This document shows positions 13,186 through 24,300 of a stretch of DNA of 64,000 bases, one piece after another (position 1 is the first letter of the stretch; every line of letters begins with the position of its first letter). The DNA is from Imbricaverruca yamaguchii (Eukaryota; Arthropoda; Thecostraca; Neoverrucidae): the NCBI GenBank assembly GCA_034440575.1, contig JAOTOL010001623.1, positions 1,264,501-1,328,500 on the forward strand, given 5' to 3'. The position numbers were made by a program, and so were the translations under genes. Under the pieces are notes generated by a model. It was not told where the DNA came from and made no database searches. It saw only the letters and a program-made list of their open reading frames with translations.

Positions 13186-15565
13186 GATGCTGCGCGCTCC
13201 GAGGCCTTGAGCTCAGCCCCGGGCAGTGATGATGCCGGTTTATTTCTGCCTTTGGTGACGCGATTTGGTGACTGTCCCATCGCAAATCACCTGAGGTCTG
13301 CGTGCACCCTTGGAGACTGTGTGACTGTGTGATCAATAAAGACGATGTGACTGTAACTGACATTCACGGATATCGGACTGCACTGCGCTTTCAATACTTG
13401 CCATCTCTCGTCTGGCGCACACAGGCTCCTTAAACTGGCCCCTTACTCTCTCTAGCTAAGCACAGTTTATTCAGAAAAATGTCCACTCCAATGTCCATCA
13501 CCGACTTCTCTGAATCTCACGTTGACCGTGTGCCACGACACATGACCTGATACCTGAAGTATTTGTCATGCATGACATGCACATTACGCCATGAAGCCAC
13601 TTTCATGACCAGACTCCAACGACTAGGTACGTGTTAGTGTGTGTCCTGGGCTACATTCACACACTCGTAGGTGGCCCGGGTGAGTGAGCGGCATTGGCAA
13701 CAGCAAACTGAACTGAAAGGCGGGCCAAACCGAGTATAAAAAAATGTTCTCAGCAGTTCATAATAGTCAAGGACCGTGTTGTTTATAGGATCTTCCCAAA
13801 TAGTTTGTAACAAAAGTTGTGAACATAAAGCATAATTGTGCCACAAGGCTACAATTCCGTACCCAAATGTGTGAGGTAATTGTGCCGTGGATCGGGTACC
13901 CAAATGTGTAATGTAATGTTGCCGTACATAGGGTACCAAAATTCATGTTGCTTTTTAGAGATTATCAGAGCAAACTGCCGTGCTGGCAATATTCCCAAAA
14001 GAAAACGGAGCTCACTGACTTTAATTGTTGTCGAAGAGCACTACTATTGCCTGCGAAACATGCATTCTAGAAGATATTGGTTGTCTGAATTAATACTTTA
14101 GCGACCATGGATCACCTTCTCAATTCCCAGAAATAAAGTAAAATCGTTTTTATATACTCCTCTGTATGTGCGTATCACACTTAGAGTGAACCAGGAGGAT
14201 TTGGTCTGACTCGGCTCGTCAGCCACCCACGTTCCGAGATATGATGAGATGTCAGTGCATTTGCACCAACCTAAGCTACACCATTGAATTTCGTGTTCGT
14301 TTTCCTGGAACGGATTTGTTCCTGATTCGGCTGCAATTGCTGATACCAGATCTTTCTTGAAATGTTTACGTTTGACTTGTCCTAGATGGTTGAAATTATT
14401 TGGAAGCATACAATTTTGATGCCATTCAATTCGACTCTTGGCAAGCAGTGCGCTGAGTTTTTCCTCACCGTCTATCTTAATTACGTGTGGAATGACAGAG
14501 GAGTGGCACCACTCCCTGGATGGGAATACTGGGCAACTAGTGAAGGAGTGGCAGCACTTCCCGGATGGGAAGGCTGGCGAAATGTGTTCGGTAGGCGATT
14601 GTCAACATCGGTCATAGCCAGAATGTGAAAGCAGATCCAGTCAGAGACATACATTGGCAAATCCAGCTGAACGTTTCGAGGGCAAGCGATGATTTATTGA
14701 GCTATATAAAAAAATACAGCCAATTCCGATAAAACCATTCGGTTTTAAATCACATGGACAACTATGAGGTTAAACTAACTTTCTATAAATAAAGTGCATC
14801 CAGAAGGGACGAAAAGCCAGACTTCTTTATCGCCGTGGGTCGGCAATCGTAGGCAGACGATTGCCCTCTCACGGCAATCGTAGGCAGACGATTGCACTGC
14901 GGCCCTCTCACCCGCCGCTCACCATCGACTTCAGCCGACCTCTGAACAGATTCACCTTTAGTAGTGCCCCGCCACTATCTGTCGGGGAGTAGTGCCCCGT
15001 CACTATCTGCCCGCTCGCTATCCGATAATGGTGAATACACATGACGCCACATTGCGAGTAAGAAAAATGTTTTGTGAAAAAGAGCTCACGCGTGTGATTC
15101 GGATCCTAAAACATTGTTCGACAGGCCTGACGGTCGTACAGAACTCAGCTTCGGGTAGCTCGGCCAACTAACAGACAGCACAGCGAATCAGATTGGCGCC
15201 GGCATGACGTCACGCCGGTGTGACGTCATCACGACATAAAACACGGTCACAGGACGTGGCCAAATGTCGGCCCCATATATGGACCACGACCACGGAGTCT
15301 CCGTCCGCCCGGTCGTGGCAAGCCCGCACGCGCACTTATTGCTTTGTACATGCACACATGCGGTACGCGGCGCAACGGCTGTCTCTGCCGCTGTCAAAAT
15401 AGTGCAAAGCAGCCAGCCGACGTTCGTCCCGATTACAAAAATCACAGGGGTGGCGCCACCTGGTGCACCTGACGCACTCGCCGCCGGCCCTCAACTCCAG
15501 GCTGGGCGCTTCTGCTCACCGCACCTCCGTCGTGCAGTCCCTCTGAACTGGGCTGTCCGGCGTCG
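13186..15565. other. No gene recognised; two short direct-repeat pairs
   Basis: Two copies of a 31-bp unit containing GGCAATCG-TAGGCAGACGATTGC lie at 14846-14905; each unit is a 9-bp-stem hairpin. A pair of about 50-bp copies (GGAGTGGCA...CCCGGATGGGAA) lies at 14494-14575. GGTACCCAAATGTGT recurs at 13857-13910. No coding signal. Confidence 0.45.
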
Positions 15566-15567
15566 TC

Positions 15568-15985
15568 CGAGGTTTGTCGCAGCTGGCTCGGCAGACTCCG
15601 GGGCCAGCTGCGACACCCTGAGCCGGCCGGGGCCGGCCGAGGTTTGTCGCAGCTGGCTCGGCAGACTCCGGGGCCAGCTGCGACACACTGAGCCGGCCGG
15701 GGCCGGCCGAGGTTTGTCGCAGCTGGTTCGGCAGGCCTCGGGGCCAGCTGCGACACCCTGAGCCGGCCGGGGCCGGCCGAGGTTTGTCGCAGCTGGCTCG
15801 GCAGACTCCGGGGCCAGCTGCGACACACTGAGCCGGCCGGGGCCGGCCGAGGTTTGTCGCAGCTGGCTCGGCAGACTCCGGGGCCAGCTGCGACACACTG
15901 GGCCGTACAAGGTATTTCGCAGCTGGCTCGGTAGGTCTCGGGGTCAGCTGCTACAGACTGGGCGGTCGGAGGTTTGCCGCAGTTG
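15568..15985. repeat. 70-bp minisatellite with a built-in hairpin, 6 copies
   Basis: Each unit contains TGTCGCAGCTGGC and, about 15 bp later, its exact reverse complement GCCAGCTGCGACA. Between hairpins is GAGCCGGCCGGGGCCGGCC. Later copies are mutated. Confidence 0.94.
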
Positions 15986-16065
15986 GCTCGGCAGAGGCGC
16001 GTGTAGCACGCACCGCACTGGCGCCGAGCTGCTGCGAGACGATCGAGGCCGCCCACTGACCTGCT

Positions 16066-16515
16066 GGCTCACTGTATGGTCCACTGGCCTACCGTCTGGT
16101 CCACTGGCCCACTGCCTGGCCCACTGTCTGGTGCACTAGCTAACCGTCTGGCCCACTGGCCCACTGTCTGGCCCACTGGTCCACTGTATGGTCTACTGGC
16201 CCACTGTATGGTCCACTGGCCCACTGTCTAGTCGACTGGCCCACTGCCTGGCCCACTGTCTGGTGCACTAGCTAACCGTCTGGCCCACTGGCCCACTGTA
16301 TGGTCCACTGGCCCACTGTATGGTCGACTGGCCCACTGTCTAGTCGACTGGCCCACTGCCTGGCCCACTATCTGGTGGACTAGCTGGCCCACTGGCCCAC
16401 GGTCTGGCCCACTGGTCCACTGTGTGGTCCACTGGCCCGCTGTCTGGGCCACTGGCCCACGATCTGGCCCACTGGTCCACTGTCTGGCCCACTGTCCCAC
16501 TGCCTAGTACACTGT
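16066..16515. repeat. Degenerate CCACTGGCCCACTGTCTGG repeat
   Basis: Units of about 11-12 bp in which TGGCCCACTG, TCTGGTCCAC and variants alternate. It is followed by a short stretch of GTGTTCACTGG-like units up to about 16650. Confidence 0.9.
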
Positions 16516-16642
16516 CCCACCGGCCAAGTTGCTGTGGCGGTGGCTGCGGCTTGTGTGTTCACTGGTGTGCTCACAGGCACATTCACTGGCATGTTAGCTG
16601 TTGTGTTCACCCGCGTGTTTCTGGCAGTGCTCACTGGTATGC

Positions 16643-16847
16643 TCACTGTTGCGTGCTCTGGTGATACCGGAGCGATCTTGAGGTCAAGTCTCGCTGCGAT
16701 TGCTTGAGACGATATCTCGAGCGACGTGATAGGCTTGCGCGGGTGGTAAACACAGTCGATGTCCAGTGTCCAGTGTCTTGGGCAGAACAGGGTTGACAAA
16801 GGTGACGCCCACCAGGAGAAGTCAATTCGGCTCCCCTCGCACCAGAC
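16643..16847 (-). other. Unrecognised open stretch behind an acceptor-like site
   Basis: On the minus strand GCTTTTGGTTTACAG precedes about 200 bp that is open in two frames. One reads HWTSTVFTTRASL and stops in this stretch; the other reads LDIDCVYHPRKPITSL and runs on into a tandem repeat. Base composition is less repetitive than its surroundings. It lies 1.1 kb beyond the last exon of the Ig gene, so it could be 3' UTR, an alternative last exon, or nothing. I recognise no domain. Confidence 0.15.
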
Positions 16848-16903
16848 CTGTAAACCAAAAGCTATGAGTGGGCGCCTGCGCCGAGGGTACACCAGCTGTT
16901 GCT

Positions 16904-16961
16904 CATCAATATGACGAAGTCATCTGGGTGTGGCCGACTTCGTCATATTGACCCAGATGAT
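16904..16961. repeat. Interleaved inverted repeat
   Basis: TCAATATGACGAAGTC (16906-16921) has its exact complement at 16936-16951. Overlapping it, CATCTGGGT (16921-16929) pairs with ACCCAGATG (16951-16959). The order is X, Y, X', Y'. Confidence 0.85.
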
Positions 16962-17274
16962 GTTCAACACTTACATCGGCTTTTGGTGGGTGATTAACTA
17001 CAATACGCGCAGGTGAGGCGAGAAATATTACCAACAGGCAGGTGAATTATCAGTTGTGCACGTTGTCATAGCTACGCGAGCATATCGATACAATGCAGGG
17101 GCAAGTCAACACCCATGTACATAGCCGGCACACTATTCAGCCTAAGAACGTCACACAGCGTTTCAAATAGCGATATCAGTCGCATATCAGTCTGTGTTTC
17201 ATTGGGCTTATATGTATATATATATATATATATATAAATACCGTCAGCTCGTTATTGTCGCTAGTCAACTTAGC

Positions 17275-17850
17275 CATCGTCACCGTCACTACCGTCACCA
17301 TCACTACCGTTGCCAAGCCACCGTCGCCGTCACTACCGTTACCATAACCACCGTCACCGTCACCGTCATTACCGTCACCATCACTACCGTCACCATCACT
17401 ACCGTCGCCGTCACTACCGTCACCGTCACTACCGTCACCGTCACTACCGATACCGTCACTACCAACACCGTCACTACCGACAACGTCACTACCGTCACCT
17501 TCACTACCGACACCGTCATTACCGTCACTTTCACTAGCGTCAACGTCACTACCGACACTGACTACCGACACTATCACACTATAATGGTGACAGTAGTCAC
17601 CGTTACTACCGTCACCATAATTACCGTTACCATAACTACCGTCACCGTCACTATTGCCATCGTCATTACCATCAACACCACAACCATCACCGTCACTACC
17701 GCCACCGTCACTGCCGTCATTGTCACTACAGTCACCGTCACAACTGCCAATGTCACTATCATCAACACCGCAACCATCACCGTCACTACAGTCACCGTCA
17801 CAACTGCCACTATCACTACCGTCACCGTCACTACCACCACCGTCACTATT
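17275..17850. repeat. (ACCGTCACT)n repeat
   Basis: A 9-bp based repeat with ACCGTCACC, ACCATCACT and other variants, nearly free of G on the plus strand apart from the G of each GTC. It lies just beyond the last exon of the Ig gene, in its presumed 3' region. A short (TA)n lies at 17213-17236. Confidence 0.94.
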
Positions 17851-17963
17851 GCCTGTGCCGGACTAAAAACAGCGGCACAGTGCCGGCCGCAGTTTGCATC
17901 AGCTGACGCACCATGGGCGCACCTGACGTCGACAGCACGTACCTCTGCTTCACCGGGTCACCG

Positions 17964-18072
17964 CTAGACGGTGGTGGGCGCGTCGGCGTCAGGGCGGCCG
18001 GCAGCTGCGGACTGCTGAGCGCAGACTGTGCTGTACACGTCACGACTGATGCTGCCTGCGCCACCCTTCTCA
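17964..18072 (-). CDS. Exon 11: end of cytoplasmic tail with PDZ-binding C-terminus
   Basis: The acceptor is GGACGTTTCAG|TGAG, entering in phase 2. The reading frame gives [16 protein letters not shown] and ends APTTV, then a TAG at 17964-17966. The C-terminal Thr-Thr-Val fits the class I PDZ consensus (Ser/Thr at -2, hydrophobic at 0), a feature also known from Neph/Kirre proteins. YSTV fits a YxxPhi endocytic motif. A different frame of the same exon is also open (RRVAQAAS) but needs a phase that the 34-nt exon does not give. I could not place a poly(A) site. Confidence 0.65.
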
Positions 18073-18295
18073 CTGAAACGTCCGTCTGATCAGTCAGGTC
18101 ACTTGACCTGGTCAGGTGAGGGTCATTGACTAAGGTCGCTAGATGAGATTACAGCGGTACGTTGGCTCCCTGCACCTTACATCATCAACACAGGCGGGAA
18201 ATGGTTATTGGAAAATGTGCATGCAAATATATATATATATATACATATATAATAAATATATATAAATAAATGTATATACAAATATATATGTACAA

Positions 18296-18373
<78 letters not shown>

Positions 18374-21300
18374 GTATGTCCTCCAATCTTGTTCCAAAAT
18401 ACATCAGAAATATCAATTGCGAAAAAAAAACAAGCAATATAATTCTGCCACTGAACTTCAGTTCCAACAAGCTAAGCGCACGCAATAGCCATACTTCTAA
18501 GACCGTGTTCGTGACGTAAGCTACATCTAAAGAAGCACAGTGGGAGAAGTATGTTCTCTTTGTTGCAATTATTATTACATACGCATTCTTTTAGCTGAAC
18601 TCGCTCTGTAAATAACTGCCCATAAACAAAGATGTTCGGAAGGAAATAGCATTCAGATGTCGTTATGTCCCGCCGTCTCGGATTAACTTTACTCCATCCC
18701 TAAAAAAAATTTTTCGCGGACAGTGAAAAGCGGCTCGCGGCAGCGAACAGAAATTCGGCATACCTTTTATCAAATGAAATTGACATGCTGTGTGAACATT
18801 TTGAGGGTAGGTCATCCACGAATGCCGAGTTAGTCAAGGTCAAGTGAGGTCACTTTTAAAAAAGTGCAACCAGTCGTCACGCTTTCACGGGAAAAGTTAT
18901 TTGAATTCCACTGTAAGCTTTAACTGTAAAAAAACACTGGATGCCTTTTTTCGTTTTTGGTGACTTATTTGCTTTTTATACCTGCCCATTGGGGTTAAAT
19001 CGCAGATTCAGGCTAAAGTAAACACTTTTTATGACGATTAGCTTGCTTAAAATAATGTTCTGTTCTTTTTATACCTTAAAATAATGTTCTGAAAAACATA
19101 AAAACACAAAATAAAAAATGAAAACAACAAATTTTGGAAATGTGGGGCCCAAAAGTATACATATATATTTTTGGGTGGACAAACATTTTAAGACCATGTC
19201 GACTTCGCCTTTCTTTTCCGAGCTTTGTTTTTAAAGTTTTCCCCAAAATTAGCTTCCCGGAGCCAAAAGCATGATGTCAGTCGAACCACATAAACCCCCC
19301 TTAGTGACGTTGCTTTTCGAGGTGACATACAATTTGGAGTGGTTTCTGGCCCGGCTCACGGAGCGCGTTCCGAGCACAACTCTTTCGTTTTCGCGCGGCA
19401 CTTAGTTTGGAATGTAGAGGGTATATAATGACCCTCACCCCTGAGACGGGATGTGAGGATTTGGCCGGAAAGACTGAAGCGAGTGTGTTTAAAAGTTCAG
19501 GTTAATGTCATTGATTGAACTGCCAATAGCAGGACAAATATTCCCTAGCTGCCGCACACGATGCTATCGCCGTTGACATTTTCATCAGTCCACTGAATAT
19601 ACCAGAAAAGAAATTTTCCGGCTTCCAATTAGCTTCCGTGAACAATTTAATTACATTAAATTGTGCTTGCTTTATCACCGGTGCACTACAGCCGTTAAAC
19701 CTGAAGTGAAAATCTTCGCTATACATCAAACGATTCTATATACATTCAACCAATAATATAGACCATCAAGCGGTGAAATTATCGGTAGTTTTCGGTAATT
19801 GAATACGGTTCTGTGACTAACTATTCGGAGCCCTAAGGTGATCCAATATTCGAAGGTAATCGACCATCCGCAGGGACTAGGTTAGGCCAGGCTAGCTCTA
19901 CAGCTAAATGTTTTCCCACTTAACCCCCGCTCCCACATTGGTGCTTCCACAATCCCGGTATACCGCTAATTTATCATCATCACCACAGCAGATGGCTAAT
20001 CATATTGACAAAACAAGGTGAATCTCTACAACAAACATCTACAACAGACAACAAGTATGTATATTTGGACTCCGTTCGGTTACGTCTTCTAGTGATAATC
20101 AGATCAGCTGGTGATAAAGCAGACGTGCATTTCCAACAGATATGGCAGACTCTCGCCCTAGGAATGCCAGAGTTTGTGCCTGATCCTTGCATAGGCAGCA
20201 TTCCCGACATGCAACTGACTGTATAGCCTACATGGGCAGCATTCCCGCCACGCGACTGACTGTATAGCGTGCATGGCACGCGACTGACTGTATAGCCTAC
20301 ATGGGACGTGACTGACTGTATAGCCTACATGGGACGTGACTGACTGTATAGCCTACATGGCACGCGACTGACTGTATAGCCTGCATGGCACGCGACTGAC
20401 TGTATAGCCTACATGGCACGTGACTGACTGTATAGCCTGCATGGGCAGCATTCCCGCCACGCGACTGACTGTATAGCGTGCATGGCACGCGACTGACTGT
20501 ATAGCCTACATGGGCAGCATTCCCGCCACGCGACTGACTGTATAGCCTGCATGGGCAGCATTCCCGCCACGCGACTGACTGTATAGCGTGCATGGCACGC
20601 GACTGACTGTATAGCCTACATGGGACGCGACTGACTGTATAGCCTATATGGGACGCGACTGACTGTATAGCCTGCATGGGCAGCAGTCCCGCCACGCGAC
20701 TGGCAGTATAGCCTGCATGGCACGCGACTGACTGTATGGGCAGCATGGGCAGCATTCCCGCCACGCGACTGACAGTCCAACTCACCGGTCCATGTCACTG
20801 GGTTTGAAGCCTCCTCTATCTGCAAACGAGGAGGACAAGCCTATTTTGAAGGCAGGGGACAAAAGAACAAGCGCAGAAACATTGGTGGGATGGGCTATGC
20901 CTGCTCGCATTCTACATCGACCGATTGCGCGGAACCCCGCATTTCAAGGAGTTGACACGCTCGAGTGAGGGCCTCACGACATCACGACACGATCACGTGC
21001 TCACCATTGCTCGTCAGGTTACCTATTGCTCGTCGATATTCCGATCAACACCAGCATATTAAAATGCAGACGAGAGCAGATTTAAACGTCCCGTTGGGAT
21101 CGGCAAGTATGACTAATGACTAGCATGTGGGCAAATACAGTTTTTTTTTAACAGGATGTTCCTCAGATTTAGACATATCACTTCTGTGTGCCCGTCTCAT
21201 GTCAAAGTGCATGAAATGTTCCCAGTCTTCGAGAGAATCACGGTTACGCGCCATTTTTTTTTTTGCACGGGAGCCCATATACGAGTAGAATGGTGCAGTT

Positions 21301-24300
21301 GCACATACGTAAATGTAATGGTAGGCCAGTGGTGTGGGCAGAAATCACGATCAGGTGGGCAGTGTTCACGGTGGATAGAGAGTGGTGTGCTAATTGGGCA
21401 AATGATGTGGACACATCATCAAAAAAACGGCAAGGTAGGTAAGTGTCACGTCTTGACATGTGGTGTTACCAGGAAAACGCCATCGTTCGTGGCAGCTGCC
21501 GCCAGCGAGGCCGCTGTTCTGTTGGAGATGGTGGCATTGCAGGCATCTTTAAAGTTTGCCGTCATACAACAAAATGGCTTGATTATGAATTCCTTGCGTT
21601 GGGCTGGGCTGAATGCCAAAACTTCATCCACAAAGTTCTTCAAAGAAAGCACACGACAAGTATGGCAAAGAGAAAGTATTCCATAATGAAACTTGTTCCA
21701 AAACGAATAGACACAAACAGATTTGGCTACCGCATGTATATAAAGAAGTTTCAACTTTTACTTCCTGACATTGAAGTAAGATTATTTGTTGTTGCTGCTG
21801 GGTGACCGATTTGGACCAAAATACCTACGGTACTTGTCACACTAGTCGAATAGGGCTACGTGGGATTTACATGGCAGAAGCTTCGCACTCTGCAGTGCTA
21901 CATTAATGTATCTCTGGTACCTTAGCTGCCCAATTACACACACACTCCAATTACGTTAATGCATTTCACGTGCCTTAGCTGTCCATTGCACATACACTCA
22001 AACTTTATTAATGCATCCATCGTGCCTTATCTGTCTCATTACACATACACTCCAACGACATTAATGCATCTTCGTGCCTTGGATGCCCCATTTCATTCAC
22101 ATTTTGACTATATTAATACATCTCTCGAGCCTTATCTGCCCATTGCACACACACTCCGACTATATTAATGCATCCCTAGTACCTTAGCTGCCCCATTACA
22201 CATGCACTGCGACAATATTAATGCATCTCTTCATGCTTACATGCCCTATTACACATACACTCCGACTGCATGAACGTATATCTCGTACTTTAGCTGCCCT
22301 ATTACGCAAACACTCCGACTGAATTAATGTATTTCTCGTGCTTTAGCAGCACCATTACACACACACATACACACACCCACACACACACACACCCACACAC
22401 ACACACCCACACACACACTCCGACTACACTGAGACCTGAACAGCCTCACCAGCGGTTACTCACGAGACACACACTCCGACTACACTGATACCTGCACAGT
22501 AGGGTGTGTCACGAAGGACCTTCTTTTGGAAATTGCACTTTGCTTAGTGAAATTATCGTGCAGATCACCTAAAAAAGCCTGTGGTCGAAACCAAATCGAA
22601 ATCAAACAATAAACAAATATGCGACAATCCGATAAAGAAACAAATTTGCCGGGCGCCCGGCGTTGAAGTCTCCAGTGATGGCGCTCCGTTGCGATTGGCA
22701 TCTAACACCACGCGTCCGGCCACCGTCGGAGCGCCGCCGCGGCGCTGTGACGAAAAAGGCGGCAGTCGGTGCTGTGGATGACTGATGAATGGATTCTGGT
22801 GATGAAGCTCATTAATAAAACTCAATGAAAGTGTTTAGTGGGGTAAAAGGCTTTTGATAAGCACCAGTCGCTTAATAAGTTGCCTGGATATCTGACGCAT
22901 GAAAGAAAGATTCACTTTACGTCGCTTGCTCGTTCCATTTTCAATCAGTAGATCTATCGGCGTATAATGTTAATAGTTTCACTTTTGAAAGCTTGAACAT
23001 CTTCAAAATTCCTCGTCTGTTTACATCGAAGACCAATTAAATCATTCTGAGACACTTGATATCTTATTGTTATGACAAATAGACCAGGCGAAATCGGCAT
23101 CATGCTCCGTTCCACTACAACCGAAGGAGACGGGCATACAGCGACGTCACCTTTTGTACGAGCGGCCATATTTTTTGTACGAACTATCATTTTATAACTG
23201 TACTACTTGTCTACATGCTCGACAGAAAACCCGACATGAAATCCTTTTTGCTGCTGAGCACTGGCATTGCTGACCTGTGTTTCAACTTCGCCACAATGTA
23301 ACCGTGGCGGGCCTCTTCACCAATTACCTTCAAAGACGCCTCGGTCACCACTTTCACCATCCGTTCCACCGTCCGACTGTGCACGGGGTATGGCGGTACT
23401 TCGAGAGGACTCGCGATGATGTCTAGTAAGTCATCATCGGACAGTTGTTGCGTCAAGGGCGGCTCGGTTATCGCCTCATTACACCAATCAATCAGCCGCA
23501 TGATGCTGTTTGCCCCCATATTCACTTTTGGAAGCTTGAACTTCCGCACTTCGTCAGTATCACTATCGACTTGAGCTCTGCGACACTGCTGGATTTGAGT
23601 GACCGCCCTTTCCCGTGTGGCTTGATCTTGGCCCGCTGCAATTGCTAGCAGTACTGCCTCAGGGTGATACCAGTAGCTGTTGCGCTGTATTACCGGCTGC
23701 ACCATGGCTGCTATCTCAGGTCGCAAACTTTTAAGAAGTTGTACGCTGTGCAGCGCATTGCCAGGACCGTCAGAACATTTCCAGTTCTTCTTGATGCAGA
23801 ACCACATGAGAGTATAGTAGCACACGATGAACTCCGCTAGCATTCTCAGACTGTCTGATGGCTGTTCGGTTGATATGTAGAGCCGGAGAATTCGCGCCGC
23901 CAGAGTCAGCCACCTGGAGTGGTTTAGTGGACCGATCTTCATTTTCGCAGTTCTATCTGAGGTACAGCCCGTCTGGACACTACGCGCCAGACTGTACAGA
24001 ATAGCCTGATCTGAACTTAGGTCACTGAGAATCTCCTGCGTCATTTCTGAAACATTTCCGCCATCGATTGGCTCAAAATCGACCACTGGCAAGGTTTCTA
24101 CTGCGCCTGCAGCAGCCCGGCCAATCAGCCCACTAAACGACTTAGGTCCTGTTGTGACTCCATCTAACTGGCTAAATACTGCACGAAGATTAAGTTCATT
24201 TGCATCAAGTTGGCACACAAACCAGTGGACGGGGCGTTTTTGTCCGAGCTCAAACAAACGTATACACCACCTTTTTGGCCAGTATTAACTCTCGTGCCGT

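Noticed and set aside
13235..13345. AATAAA-like signals on both strands as the gene's poly(A) site
   Set aside because: The minus-strand one lies 4.7 kb past the stop codon beyond several arrays; there is no way to link it to the gene from sequence alone.
11560..13363. Overlapping open frames of 318-566 codons on both strands
   Set aside because: They are the same 28-bp repeat read in different frames, with no start context, splice pattern or domain.
17846..18073. Exon 11 read as RRVAQAAS... through to FLVRHRQ as the main tail
   Set aside because: That frame needs direct joining from exon 9 and has low-complexity Pro/Ala content; the frame entered from the 34-nt exon ends at a PDZ-type C-terminus. 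I keep it only as a possible skipping isoform.
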